Source: Ovis canadensis
Lineage: Eukaryota; Chordata; Mammalia; Artiodactyla; Bovidae
Direction: 5' to 3'
NCBI RefSeq assembly: GCF_042477335.2
Contig: NC_091255.1
Coordinates: forward strand, 39,534,501-39,598,500
DNA length: 64,000 nucleotides
Under the pieces are notes generated by a model, which was not told the origin of the DNA, ran no database searches, and was given only the letters and a program-made list of their open reading frames with translations. The position numbers and the translations under genes were made by a program. Below, in pieces: positions 10,128-21,190 of this stretch (position 1 is its first letter; the number at the start of each line of letters is the position of its first letter).

Positions 10128-10802
10128 GTTGAACTTTTTGCTTGAAACTGGCTGCGTATGCTCTCTATTCCGTGGGCTTCATCCCTCCTCTAATATCTGA
10201 CTTTTCCAAGCTCTGGCTAACCTCCCAATCAGCATCTTACTTCTGTCTCATCCCTCTCTTTGAAGGGTTACCTGCAGCTCCCCATCCTGACTTACCAGGA
10301 ACCTCATTAGACTTGGAGAAAGTAGTAAACAGGGTTTAGTGAGGCAGACCCATGTCTTCACCCATATCCTAACCTTGAATTTTGACTTCTGTCTCTAAAA
10401 GAAGGTGCATTGCCATTAGAAATATGTAAGAACTTACATGGATTATACGCAAAGTGCCTCATGCTATGTTTGGTCCAGACTGGGCGCTCATCAATTAAGT
10501 ATCGGTAACTATATTACTATCACTGTGTGAGGGACAGAGGCTGTGACTGCCTCCAAAATCTCCCAGGTCTTGATTCCCCTAGTTGCTCCCCAGTCTTTGC
10601 ATGGCTTTTTTCTAAGGTTCTAAACATCAACTCTTAATCGGTGGCTCCTAGCTACAATAAGGAATAGAGATGGGACATAGAAAGAAAGAAGAGAATAGAG
10701 ATGGGAGGAGATGCAGGTTAGAGCATCCATCCTGTAGGGGGAATTACTCATTTTATTTAAAAAATCATAGTCAGTAAAGAGATGGCAAGGAGAGGCCCCT
10801 TT
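10128..10802. other. Intergenic DNA with a possible MIR remnant
   Basis: 10,415-10,525 (GCAAAGTGCCTCATGCTATG...GGGCGCTCATCAATTAAG) looks like the reversed 5' end of a MIR. The rest is unassigned. Confidence 0.4.
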
Positions 10803-11143
10803 CTTTTTTAAAAAAATAAAGTATCTTTTTAAATTTATGTACTTTTAATTGGGCATCCCTGGTGGCTCAGACAGTAAAGAATCTGCCTGCAACACAGGAA
10901 ACTGGGGTTCAATCCCTGGGTCAATAGGATCCCCTGGAGAAGGGAATGGCTACCCACTCCAGTATTCTTGCCTGGAGATTTCCACAGACAGAGGAGCCTG
11001 GTCAGCTACACTTCATGAGGTTGCAAAGAGTCAGACAAGACTGAGCGATTAACACTTTCACTTTCACTTTATTTTTAACTGGAGGATAATTGCTTTGCAA
11101 TACTATGTTGGTTTCTGCTATGTCTCAACATGAATCAGCCTTA
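10803..11143 (-). mobile_element. Ruminant L1 3' end, split by Bov-tA
   Basis: The T-rich segment 10,803-10,850 and 11,071-11,143 (TTTTTAACTGGAGGATAATTG...CTCAACATGAATCAGCC) form the reversed L1 3' terminus. Confidence 0.85.
10851..11070 (+). mobile_element. Bov-tA SINE
   Basis: Complete head-to-tail element (GGGCATCCCTGGTGGCTCAG...GACTGAGCGATTAACACTTTCACTT) inserted near the poly-T end of an L1. Confidence 0.95.
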
Positions 11144-11156
11144 AGTAATCATTTTG

Positions 11157-11808
11157 TCCCATCACTTCATGGGAAATAAATGGGGAAACAGTGGAAACAA
11201 TGTCAGACTTTATTCTTTTCGGCTCCAAAATCACTGCAGATGGTGACTGCAGCCATGAAATTAAAAGACGCTTACTCCTTGGAAGGAAAGTTATGACCAA
11301 CCTAGATAGCATATTTAAAAGCAGAGATATTACTTTGCCAACAAAGGTTCGTCTAGTCAAGGCTATGGTTTTTCCAGTGGTCATGTATGGATGTGAGAGT
11401 TGGACTGTGAAGAAGGCTGAGCACCGAAGAATTGATGCTTTTGAACTGTGGTGTTGGAGAAGACTCTTGAGAGTCCCCTGGACTGCAAGGAGATCCAACC
11501 AGTCCATTCTGAAGGAGATCAGCCCTGGGATTTCTTTGGAAGGAATGAAGCTAAAGCTGAAACTCCAGTACTTTGGCCACCTCATGCGAAGAGTTGACTC
11601 ATTGTAAAAGACTCTGATGCTGGGAGGGATTGTGGGCAGGAGGAGAAGGGGACGACAGAGGATGAGATGGCTGGATGGCATCACTGACTCGATGGACATG
11701 AGTCTGAGTGAACTCTGGGAGTTGGTGATGGACAGGGAGGCCTGGCGTGCTGCGATTCATGGGGTTGTAAAGAGTTGGACACAACTGAGCGACTGAACTG
11801 AACTGAAC
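11157..11808 (+). mobile_element. BovB 3' end
   Basis: Begins at GTCCCATCACTTCATGGG and ends ACTGAACTGAACAG. The frame 11,191-11,607 stops at TAA (11,605-11,607) just after the MRRVDSL segment. The BovB at 22,656-23,893 has the same stop. Confidence 0.95.
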
Positions 11809-11810
11809 AG

Positions 11811-11930
11811 GGAGGTAAGATCCCTCTTGCAGCCTAAAAAACCAAAACATAAAACAGAAACAATGTTGTAACAAATTCAATAAAGGCTTAAAAATGTTTC
11901 ACATCAAAAATTAAAAAAAAAAAAAAAAGA
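11811..11930 (+). mobile_element. CHR-type SINE 3' portion
   Basis: AACCAAAACATAAAACAGAAAC, ATGTTGTAACAAATTCAATAAAGG and a 3' A-run are the distal part of a CHR SINE. The tRNA-like head is missing; a BovB 3' end abuts on the left. Confidence 0.8.
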
Positions 11931-12085
11931 CTCAGGAACTTGAGAACAGGAAAGGCAGCCTGGGTCACAGAAATCTTGGTTCCATTCCCACGTGAGGCAC
12001 TGGACAGGGTCTCTGTTTCCACAGATCTCAGCTTCCTTTACTGTAAAATGAGATGGTCCCATTGCATTCATTCAACAGACGTTTA

Positions 12086-12325
12086 GCTTGGGGGCTTCCC
12101 AAGTGGCTCAGTGATAAAGAATCTGCCTGCCAATGCAGGAGACAGGAGATGCAGGTTTGATCCCTAGGTTAGGAAGATCCCCTGGAGGAGGGCATGGCAA
12201 CCCACTCTAGTATTCTTGCCTGGAGAATCCCATAGACAGAGGAGCCTGGTGGGCTACAGTCCATGGAGTCGCAAAGCATCAGACACGACTGAGCGAGCAT
12301 CAGTCTTAGTCAGTCAGTCATACTG
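12086..12325 (+). mobile_element. Bov-tA SINE
   Basis: GGGGCTTCCCAAGTGGCTCAG head through ACACGACTGAGCGAGCATC. A short (AGTC)n tail is at 12,304-12,318. Confidence 0.95.
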
Positions 12326-13086
12326 AGCGCCAACTGTGTGCAAGGTGCAGTTCTAGGCACCGGGGTGGCAAAGAGGCACCAGAAAGACACGATTCCTGCT
12401 CAGGTGTTGGTAGCAGAGACAAACGCACTAACGGACAACCAGGTAACTAAATATGACCATTTCAGTTAATGGTGAGGGACTGGAAAAAAGCAAAGCAGAG
12501 AAACTGATAGAAAGATGCTGAGACGAGCAGGCTACCTAGGGGAAGAAGGTCAGAGAAGGACTTTGTATGAAGCTGATTCCTGTGTGAGTGGAGTCCAGGC
12601 ACTTGGAGACCTGGGGAAGGATGTTCCAGCCAGAAAGACACCTCAGGCACTCCTCGTGCTGAAGCAGAAGGGCGGAATGGTCAGCAGGGCCCACAGGAAG
12701 GGATCTTAATAGACAAGACTGCCTGTTGAGAGCTGCAGTCTTCACAAGGATGCTGCTGAGGTCACGAGACCCTGGGAAACAAACACAATAGCCCCTCTCT
12801 CCCACCTCCCTGGAATCCATGCTAGACCTCCGCATTGGCTAGACGCACCCAGAGGTCAGAGGGCAAAGGAGACCTATTAATGCCAACCCTATTGGTCCAC
12901 CTCCTGGACACTGCCTCCCCGCTGTACCCCACCCCAGAGCGGGGGGTTGGACAGAGAAGGCAGGAGGAAGATCAGAGATGAAAAAACAAGATGGTAGAAG
13001 ATATGCCCAGAATGGCCATGATGAGGTGTGTGGTTTAATTCTGTGGACATTAGAAAGCCACTGGAGAGTTTTAAGTAAGGGCATAC

Positions 13087-13297
13087 TATTTTTTTTGTAA
13101 GATTTTTTTTTTTTTTTTTTTTTGGTGTGGACCATTTTTAAAATCCTTACTGAATGTGTTACAATATTGCTTCTGTTTTATGTTTTGGTTCTGCGGCCTT
13201 GAGTCACGTGGAATCTTAGCTCCCTGACTAGGGATCGAACCCACACCCCTTGTATTGGAAGTGAAGTTTTGACCACTGGACCGCCAGGGAAGTCCCA
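13087..13297 (-). mobile_element. CHR-type SINE in L2
   Basis: Long T-run head, GGTGTGGACCATTTTTAAAATCC, ATATTGCTTCTGTTTTATG, then the reversed tRNA part GACCACTGGACCGCC...GGGAAGTCCC. The words AGTAAGGGCATACT and AGTAAGGGGATGCT on either side are a diverged target-site duplication. Confidence 0.93.
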
Positions 13298-13560
13298 GTA
13301 AGGGGATGCTTTGAACTTATTTATATTAAAAAGATTAATCCAGCTTCTGTGAAGGGAATCAACTTTCCATGGGCAAGACTAGAAGTTGGGAGGATATTTA
13401 TGAGGTTATTACACCATCAAAATAAAAATTTATGTTGGGGTGGTCTAGCATGGTGGCTGAAGATAAAGAAAAATAAATAGGTTCAGGAAATATGTTGGAA
13501 AAAAAAAACATTTTAAAGGCAAGTTCTGCCATTGCCATGAGATAAAGGAGACCCTTCTCC

Positions 13561-14138
13561 AACCCTGATGGGAAATAAGAACATACGTACACCCTCAGAG
13601 CTGCAAACTCTAGGACCTCAGCACTAGTGCCAAGCCATATGGCTTTTATAGTGCAAAGTGCATGGAGAGAAATGTGCCAGCTCTGTGCTGTCTTTATTTA
13701 TAAGGAGGAGAGAGAAAATAAAGAATTTCCCAAGCCTGGCATGTAGAAAAATGATGTGTCTGGTGGACCTGATAAATAACAAATTGTAAAGTCTTCTGGT
13801 TTATTGTTGGCATTGTCGTAAAGAACATGCTGTGCTTATTATCTAGTCAAAGGGATTTCATTCTTTGTGATGTTGAAGTGAGTTATAATCTTTACTAAAC
13901 AAATAACGTCAGTAATTTTTAAATTCCACAGTCATGAATGTTTGTAGAATTTTTTTCCCCTCTTTCTCTCTCTCTTTGATAGTTTTGTCAGATATCAGAA
14001 ATGCTTTCACTGTGTTCCCAGATGGGGTATCATTTCCAGCTAAAGAACTAAAATCCATCAATGTCTCTAAAAACCCATCAACATCGCTTCAATCACAGGC
14101 TGTATCAGTGATGAGCAGCTTAAAGGCAGATGTCATAA
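13561..14138. other. Intergenic DNA, no recognised feature
   Basis: AT-rich sequence without an identifiable repeat. Confidence 0.45.
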
Positions 14139-14140
14139 TA

Positions 14141-14219
14141 CTGTATTGGCCAAAAAGTTTGTTTGGGTTTTTCCCAAAAGATGTTACAAAAACCCAAACA
14201 AAGTTTTTGGCCAACCTAA
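14141..14219. mobile_element. Mariner-type MITE (79 bp, palindromic)
   Basis: The left arm (TTGGCCAAAAAGTTTGTTTG) and its inverted match on the right (CAAACAAAGTTTTTGGCCAA) enclose a short loop (about 14,174-14,184). TA dinucleotides flank it (14,139-14,140 and 14,220-14,221), as expected of mariner integration. There is no transposase. Confidence 0.9.
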
Positions 14220-14221
14220 TA

Positions 14222-14567
14222 CCAATCCCAAACCTCAGGAAGTTCTGATGTTCCATAAATAGCCCTAGGTAGACTATTAAATTTATATTCTTATGGAAGA
14301 CAGGCCTAGCATGTAGGTGCTCACAGATCAAATAAAACTGTGGAAAAGTTTTTGGCTCATTCTGCAAATAACTTAGAACAAATGACTTAGGACAGTCGAG
14401 GGAACTGATCTTTTTTGAGTTTTTTGCAAAATGTATATATTCTAGTAGCTTTAAGAATAAAGGGTGTGTGAAGCACTTCAAGACACAACTGAGATCAAAG
14501 CACAGCCTGCCTCTAAGTAACTGGACGGTCTTAGTCAAATCACTTCACCTCTGAGCAGGACTGCTGG
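14222..14567. other. Intergenic DNA, no recognised feature
   Basis: Contains an open minus frame (14,089-14,538) that partly reads through the MITE palindrome. No family similarity recognised. Confidence 0.45.
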
Positions 14568-14716
14568 TACCCAGGTTTGATCCCTGGGTCAAGAAGATCC
14601 TTTAGTGAAGGGAATGATAACCCACTCCATTATTCTTGCCTGGAGAATTTCCTGGACAGAGGAGCCTGGCAGGCTACAGTCCATGGGGTCACAGAGAGTT
14701 GGACACAACTGAGTGA
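14568..14716 (+). mobile_element. Bov-tA SINE, 5' truncated
   Basis: Begins within the tRNA B-box region (CCCAGGTTTGATCCCTGGG) and ends CACAACTGAGTGACTC. A CT-rich then CA-rich low-complexity stretch follows (14,717-14,760). Confidence 0.92.
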
Positions 14717-15545
14717 CTCTTTCTCTCTCTCTCACACACATACACATGTACATACACATGACTTTGTACACGAAAGTATGTATGTTGTACTCTAGATTCA
14801 GAAAACTTTCTGATGACAGTTGATCATTAGCACTTGGCTCTATTCTCTGGCAGGTGCAGTGTGTGTTCAGCTTCAGATCACCAGTCAGCAAACCCCACAG
14901 AGCAACAGCAACAATAAGGGGGACTCAAAACTCTTAGAGTTGTTAGTTCTAGCTTCACAAATTTCCACCCAAGCAGATATTAATTTGCAGGGGTTTTTTT
15001 TTTCCTTCTCAAATAGACTTCCAAAGTCTGAATGCCTCAAAACTGAATATCGTTCCAATTATTAGAGTTCACTTAAGCATTGGTCATTCCACATTTGTAT
15101 TTCCAGTGGAATCTTTAGGAAAAACAAACAAACAAACAAACAAAAAAAACCTCAGATGCCGGCCAAGACAAACCTGCGACTCAGGGGTCTGACAGCAGCA
15201 TCCCTGGCAACGGGTCCCCACCTGCAGGACCACAATCAGCTGTGGACAGCTTGGTCTAATGAAACCAGGGTTTAAAGGATGCTGACTTTTTCACTAGTTG
15301 GGAATAGCTCTAGCCAGTTTTTCCACAGAAAACAGTTATTCCAGAGTGACCATGGTTCACAGACTCAAAAAGGCAGACTTTGTAGACCACAGTGACGGGT
15401 GTGAGGCGCTTCTCTGTACCTTAGTTTTGCCTGTGAATGGGTTGGTCAATGAGGAATACATGATTGTCAGTGCAGCCATCACCACCACCTTCACAGCCAT
15501 CTGTGGGATGGGGGGACTCTCTTTTTTCCCATTCTCAAGTGGGAA
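14717..15545. other. Intergenic DNA with (CAAA)n
   Basis: Apart from a (CAAA)n tract at 15,121-15,148 there is nothing I can assign. Confidence 0.45.
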
Positions 15546-15990
15546 ACTGCCACTTGCCAGGCTCTGTACTAAGTGTTTTGTGTGTGTGTGTGTTAGTTGC
15601 TCAGTCATATCCAACTCTTTTCGACCCTGTGGACCATAGCCACCAGGCTCCTCTGTCCATGGAATTCTCCAGGCAAGAATACTGGAGTGAGTAGCCATTC
15701 CCTCCTCCATGGGGTCTTCCCAACCCAGGGATGGAACCCAGGTCTCCTGCATTGCAGGTGGATTCTTTATTATCTGAACCACCAGGGAAGCTACCTGAGT
15801 GCTTTATATGTATCTATTTACCGACCAGATCCTCTCCATAACTTTTCAAACTGAATCTTCCTGTCTTACAGATGTGGACACTGAGGCACAGAGAACAGAG
15901 AGGTTAAGTAACTTGCTCAAAATCACACAGCTCACAAAATGTGGGGCCAAGGAATGACACTCAGGTATCCTACTTCAGAACCCACATCTT
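15546..15990 (+). mobile_element. MIR SINE, split by Bov-tA
   Basis: GCCACTTGCCAGGCTCTGTACTAAGTGTTTT on the left and GAGTGCTTTATATG...TACAGATGTGGACACTGAGGCACAGAGA...AAGTAACTTGCTCAAAATCACACAGCT on the right rebuild one MIR. The repeated word CTRAGTGYTTT marks the insertion site. Confidence 0.9.
15580..15793 (-). mobile_element. Bov-tA SINE in MIR
   Basis: TTAGTTGCTCAGTCATATCCAACTC through GAACCACCAGGGAAGC is a reversed complete element. A (GT)n tract (15,577-15,592) lies at its tail. Confidence 0.95.
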
Positions 15991-15997
15991 TTGCCAT

Positions 15998-16250
15998 GCT
16001 GCTAAGCCACTTCAGTCGTGTCCAACTCTGTGCGACCCCATAGACAGCAGCCCACCAGGCTCCCCCATCCCTGGGATTCTCCAGGCAAGAACACTGGAGT
16101 GGGTTGCCATTTCCTTCTCCAATGCATGAAAGTGAAAAGTGAAAGTGAAGTCGCTCAGTCGTGTCTGACTCTTAGGCAACCCCATGGACTGCAGCCCACC
16201 TGGGATTTTCCAGGCAAGAGTACTGGAGTGGGGTGCCATTGCCTTCTCCA
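15998..16250 (-). mobile_element. BOV-A2 SINE with internal deletion
   Basis: Reversed dimer with the AAGTGAAAAGTGAAAGTGAAG linker. The second monomer lacks about 20 bases (AGCCCACC joins directly to TGGGATTTTCC). Confidence 0.95.
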
Positions 16251-16253
16251 TAA

Positions 16254-16799
16254 CTAGCCCTCAAACCACTACCACCCCTGAACACAAGGAAACACCACCA
16301 ACAGCTCCATGTTCCCATAACCTTTCCAAACCTAAACCTTGGCAGACGTGTAACTTTTACTGACTCTTCTGGGATTCACCTTTGGTCATTTTTAATAAAT
16401 TTCATTTCAAACACACTGGAAGATACCCCAGCCTCATGTCACGAAAGGCTTCAACACACAGTTACCCTCCTTTAGCTTTAAAAGCTAACGTAACAAAATC
16501 CTGGGTTTTATGGGTTTTTTTTTTTTTTTGAAATGGGTCAGTACCAAGGTCAGTTCGTAATAAAGAATTTTCCAGAAGAAAAGCAGAAATTGGCAACGTA
16601 CTGTAAGAAAATACTGCATGAGCCAGGAAGCAATGAAGAGATGTTTAAATTTTCCCTGACATGAATACTGACCACCCAGGGGAATAAAGAAAACACCTGT
16701 TGAAGCCCCGGGCACGTGTATACCCAGAGACTGAAACTGGAGCAGGCTTCTGAGTCACCTGTCAAACCAGAGGCTATGTGAAAGAGGAAAGAGACACAC
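16254..16799. other. Intergenic DNA, no recognised feature
   Basis: Includes a T-run at 16,514-16,529. No gene or repeat recognised. Confidence 0.45.
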
Positions 16800-17270
16800 G
16801 ACTTAGAGAATGACCTTACGGTTGCTGGGGGAGGTGTGGAGTGGGATGAGGGGAAGAGGTAGTTAGGGAGTTTGGGATGGCTGTGTACACACTGCTGCTG
16901 TATTTAAATGGACAACCAACCAACAAGGACCTACTGTAGAGCACAGGGAACTCTGATCAATGTTATTATGTGACAGCCTGGATGGGCGGGGAGTTTAGGG
17001 GAGAATGGATACATGTATATGTATGGCTGAGTCCCTTCACTGTTCACTGTGAAACTATCACAACATTGTTTGTTAAGGGGCGATCAGTTCAGTTCAGTTC
17101 AGTTGCTCAGTCGTGTCTGACTCTTTGCACCCCATGAATCACAGCACACCAGGCCTCCCTGTCCGTCACCAACTCCCGGAGTTCACTGAGACTCACGTCC
17201 ATCGAGTCAGTGATGCCATCCAGCCATAAGGGGCTATACCCCATTGCAAAATAAAAGATTTTTTTTTAAA
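16800..17270 (+). mobile_element. Ruminant L1 3' UTR, split by BovB
   Basis: CAACCAACAAGGACCTACTGTAGAGCACAGGGAACTC, GGAGAATGGATACATGTATATG and GGCTGAGTCCCTTCACTGTTC form an L1 3' UTR. The end CTATACCCCATTGCAAAATAAAAG lies beyond the BovB insert. A close relative is at 47,116-47,489. Confidence 0.88.
17082..17226 (-). mobile_element. BovB extreme 3' end, 145 bp
   Basis: Reversed terminal BovB segment starting with the CAGTTCAGTTCAGTTCAGTTG tail. The 8-bp duplication TAAGGGGC (17,074-17,081 and 17,227-17,234) flanks it exactly. Confidence 0.95.
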
Positions 17271-17525
17271 TTAAAGGCTGCATCAGCCATTGAGAACAGA
17301 CATGAAGAAGCCTTGAGCCCTAAGCCCTTGTCTTGCCTCTACCTAGAGGGACAACTTCTCATGGACCAGAGACCCTCTCTTCTGCATCAATTATTTCAGC
17401 TGTCACAAAGTGTCTCAAATGACTCCCAGACTGTCTAAACTCAAGGGCCTTAAAAAGTGAAAAGTGTATGTGTCCTTAGAGGGAAAGAAGCATGAAAATT
17501 GTGCAATTATAAGACAGGAAAATCT

Positions 17526-18222
17526 TATGGCAGGAGAGGGATGAAGAAGTGGAACACAGAGGATTTTTTATGGCAATGAAACTACTCTGTATGATGCTAT
17601 AATGATGGGTCTGTGCCATTATGTGGTTGTTCAGTTGCCAAGTTGTGTCTGACTCTTTGCGACCCCATGAACTGCATCACACCAGGCTTCCCTGCCCTTC
17701 ACGACCACCTGAAGTTTGCTCAAATTCACGTCCACTGAGCTGGTGATGTTATCCAACTGTCTCATCCTCTGTCACTCCCTCTCCTCCCACCTTCAGTCTT
17801 TCCCAGCATCAAGGTCTTTTCCAATGAGTCGACTCTTTGCATCAGGTGGCCAAAGTATTGGAGCTTCAGCTTCAGCATCAGTCCTTCCAATGCATATTCA
17901 GGGTTGATTTCCTTTAGGATGTGTCATTTCCTTTAGAACTGTGTCATCTGGGGCTTATCCAAACCCCGAGAATGTACAACACCAAGGCTGAGCCTTAATG
18001 TGACCTGTAGACTCTGGGTTATAACGGTGATTCAGTGGAAGGTCATCAGTAACAAACTGTAACAAATGCATCACTGTAGTGGAATGTTCGGTAGGGCGGG
18101 CGGAGTTGGGGAGGGAACACCATGCACATGTAGGAGCAAGTTGCTTACAGGAAATCTCGGTGCCATCCTCTCGATTTTACTGTGAAACTCAAACTGCTCC
18201 AAAAAGTCTTAATAAAAACAAA
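17526..18222 (+). mobile_element. L1M 3' UTR, split by BovB
   Basis: GGCAATGAAACTACTCTGTATGATGCTATAATGATGG (left) and GAATGTACAACACCAAGGCTGAGCC...AACAAATGCATCACTGTAGTGG...GAAACTCAAACTGCTCCAAAAAG (right) are consecutive parts of an old L1M 3' UTR. Confidence 0.75.
17625..17930 (-). mobile_element. BovB-derived 3' fragment
   Basis: A reversed diverged BovB end (GTTGTTCAGTTGCCAAGTTG through CAGGGTTGATTTCCTTTAGGA). Short similar words CTGTGCCATTATG / CTGTGTCATCTG flank the insertion. Confidence 0.9.
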
Positions 18223-18344
18223 TCTTGCAAAGAGAAGACCACTGATGATCGCAGCCCCTGCCTGAACATTGTGTAAGTTTTCGTCTGAGAGTTTCAGGAA
18301 TCCATTTCTATCAAGCTAGTATGCCTATTCCAATCATATTCATA

Positions 18345-18632
18345 GGCCTTCCCTGGTGGCTCAGTGGATAAGAATCCATCTGCCAAGCAGAAGACACAGG
18401 TTCAATCCCTGGTTCAGGAAGATACCACATGCCTCAGAGCAACTAAGCCTGTGCACCTCCTCTACTTAGCCTTTGCCCTAGAGCCCAGGAGCCTCAACTA
18501 CTGAAGCCCCCTGCCCTAGAGCCCACACCCTGCAACAAGAGAAGCCACTGCAAGGAGAAGCCCCAGACCACAGCCAGAGAGAAGCCCGCACAGCCCTGAA
18601 GAGCCAGCACAGCCGGAAATAGACATTTAAAA
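18345..18632 (+). mobile_element. CHR-type SINE (long form)
   Basis: GGCCTTCCCTGGTGGCTCAG head, GGTTCAATCCCTGGTTC, then a CAACTACTGAAGCC-type distal body. A 13-bp duplication AATCATATTCATA / AATCATCTTCATA flanks it (18,332-18,344 and 18,633-18,645). Confidence 0.93.
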
Positions 18633-18826
18633 AATCATCTTCATAAAGAGGAATTTTGTGGTAGAAGCATTTAGTCGATTTGAAAATCCCTTGGCTATTT
18701 GCTGAAATGATTCAATTTCTTTTTTAAATTTCCTTTTACTGAGAGGAGATGAAGATATTATGGGTTAATGGACCTCCCACCATGAATGGTCTTGCCTGTT
18801 GTCATCGCTGATTGCAACAGCACTTG

Positions 18827-19090
18827 CTGCTGCTGCTAAGTCGCCTCAGTCATGTCTGACTCTGTGCGACCCCAGAGACGGAGGCCCACCAGGCTCCCCC
18901 GTTCCTGAGATTCTCCAGGCAAGAACACTGGAGTGGGTTGCCATTGCCTTCTCCAATGCATGAAAGTGAAAAGTGAAGTCACTCAGTCATGTCTGACTCC
19001 TAGCGACTCCATGGACTGCAGACTACCAGGTTCCTCCATCCTTGGGATTTGCCAGGCAAGAGTACTGGAGTGGGTTGCCATTGCCTTCTC
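18827..19090 (-). mobile_element. BOV-A2 dimeric SINE
   Basis: Reversed dimer beginning with the CTGCTGCTGCTAAG tail. The perfect 12-bp duplication CAACAGCACTTG flanks it (18,815-18,826 and 19,091-19,102). Confidence 0.97.
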
Positions 19091-19102
19091 CAACAGCACT
19101 TG

Positions 19103-20134
19103 GGTTTCCCCCTTTCAGACACTCTCACTTGGAGCCTAGTGATTATAACAGTCAGATGTCAGTTCACCTCTTCCAACTCCCCGAGTAATATTTCCAAAGC
19201 AAGAGAAATGTCCTCCCTAGACTACATCCCCGAAAACAAAAAACTCCCCCTCCCTGATTCACAGCCCTGGAAACCAGGGTGAGACAGAGATGAGGTTTGG
19301 AAAGCTCTTGACTGACTGGGGTCCAGGAGAAGTCCATGCTGGCCTGCCTGCCCTGCCCTGCCCAGGTGGTGCGTCTCCGTTCCTTGGCCATAATAGGCAT
19401 CCAGGGTTAACGAAAGTAGACATGCATGATTTGCAAGGTCATCTGAAGCAGGTCAGGGATTTATGGACCTCCATTCCATTTTCTGGGGAGCAGGGGAGAT
19501 GGCAGGCCACGGGAGGAGTTGGGAAACAGAATGTGACCAGTTGCAAAAAAAAAAGATTTGGAAGAGAAAGCAGACTCCCACATCAGATCACACTTTATGA
19601 ACCAGAAGCAGTTTCATCATCTCTGGAAAGTGTGTAAGGTTGTATCAGGCTCTGAATGGAGTGAATCAGAACCAAACAGTCCCTACACCAACCGCTGTTA
19701 CAATGACTATTTGAAAACCATCATTTAAGATGCCTTGGCAGAGATGAAACCTCTCAGATGTACCCAGAGCCCTCAAGAAATTCATAATATAGTTACAGAA
19801 GAGATGATAAAAAACCAGAAACACTACTCTATAGACAATAATTCGAACACAAAGTATGTCAAAGGGCAGTTTATAACGACAGGAGTAATACAAGAAAATA
19901 GTAAAATAGAACGAAAGGAAAAATATTAGACAATGAGTTACAGATAAATGAAAATGACATTTCTGACTCCCAATAGCTGAGAAACCAGTGAAGAGATTTT
20001 CATGTAAAAAAAATAGTGGATAATACTCCTTGACAAATGCAAAACAGAGGTATAAGCAAGCTACGAAAAGAGCAAAGCAAAGAGGGCGTGGTTAATTCTG
20101 CCTGGGACTGTCAGAGGTCTGCTGAATAAGGTAA
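19103..20134. other. Intergenic DNA, no recognised feature
   Basis: About 1 kb with no repeat I can name. Open frames (19,164-19,400, 19,290-19,637) show no recognisable family. Confidence 0.45.
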
Positions 20135-20622
20135 CACTTGAATTTCTTTTCATTTCATTGGCGTATAACTGCCTTACCATACTGCATTAGTTTCTGCTAT
20201 GCAACAAGGTGAATCAGCTGAATGTATACATTTATTCCCTCCGTCTTAAGTCTCCCTCCCACCCGCCCCCAGCCCAGCCCGCTAGGGCATCACAGAGCAC
20301 ACGGATGAGCGTTCTGTGGCAGACAGCAGCTTCCCTCCAGCTCTCTCTCACACGTGGTAGTGGTAGTCAATGCCACTGTCCCGATTCGTCCATCCCGCTC
20401 CTTCCCCCTGCCTGGCCCACGTGTCCATTCTCTACATCTGCGTCTCTATTCTTGCCCTGCGGATAGATTCGTCAGTACCATTGTTCTAGAGTCCTCATAT
20501 ATGCGTTAATATACGATATTTGTTTTTCCCTTTCACTCTGTATGACAGACTCTAGGTCAATCCACATCACTACAAATGACCCAATTTCATTCCTTTTTAT
20601 GGCTGAGTAGTATGTAGGGTGT
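20135..20622 (-). mobile_element. Ruminant L1 3' UTR
   Basis: GGCGTATAACTGCCTTACCATACTG, ATATATGCGTTAATATACGATATTTG, CACTCTGTATGACAGACTCTAGG and TTCCTTTTTATGGCTGAGTAG are the reversed distal L1 sequence in order. The element is cut within the GAGTAATATTCC region. Confidence 0.88.
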
Positions 20623-21190
20623 CTCTAGACAAAGGATTCTAGGCATTCTAGGTAATAGAAACAGGAAAGGAAGAAAGAGAGGAAAGACTCAGTGTTTTTA
20701 AAATCCTTTGTTACTGTGAGTGAGTATACAGAGAATGAAGTAGGAAGAAAGGCAGGAAATAAAGTAAGAGTTAATGGGGACAGATTATGTGGGGTTTTCC
20801 ATGCCATACTTAAGGGTGTGGACATTATCCTTTGGCACTAGGGAGCCAAAGAAGGTTGTAGGCAGGAAGCAGACTGATCCTGCTTATGACTTAGAAATAT
20901 CACCTTGATGACAACATGGAGATGAATTGGAGCAGGGAAAGAGGAGGGGGGCCACTCAAAAGACACTTGAAATATACCAGAAAAAAAAAAAACAAGGGGT
21001 GGGGGCTTGAAGTAAGGAAGAGACATTAGGAGTAAATTAAGGGGTAGATTAGGAGGTATTTAGGAAGAGAATGGAAAAACATGGTGAAAGATTGGGGATG
21101 GGGAAAACACAGGTATGTGGATGGTGAGCCATCACCCAAGCCAGAAATTCAGGGGTGGATCTCCCCTTCACTTGACAGGAACTGCTGGGA
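20623..21190 (-). mobile_element. Degraded L2 fragment
   Basis: GATTATGTGGGGTTTTCCATGCCATACTTAAGG, GGAGCCAAAGAAGGTTGTAGGCAGG and CTGATCCTGCTTATGAC follow the reversed L2 3' region but with heavy divergence. Confidence 0.45.

Larger units (their letters stand above)
12000..13560 (-). mobile_element. L2 remnant, split by Bov-tA and CHR SINEs
   Basis: The reversed L2 3' end begins at 12,064 (CATTCATTCAACAGACGTTTA) and resumes at 12,326 (GAGCGCCAACTGTGTGCAAGG...CTAGGCACCGGGG). It runs through GATGTTCCAGCCAGAAAGACA and on to GGACATTAGAAAGCCACTGGAGAGTTTTAAG (13,045-13,076), and again after the CHR insert. 12,000-12,062 may be an extra MIR scrap. Confidence 0.65.

Noticed and set aside
14089-14538. 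149-residue minus frame as a gene
   Set aside because: Part of it reads through the mariner MITE palindrome, and the rest has no recognisable family or exon structure.
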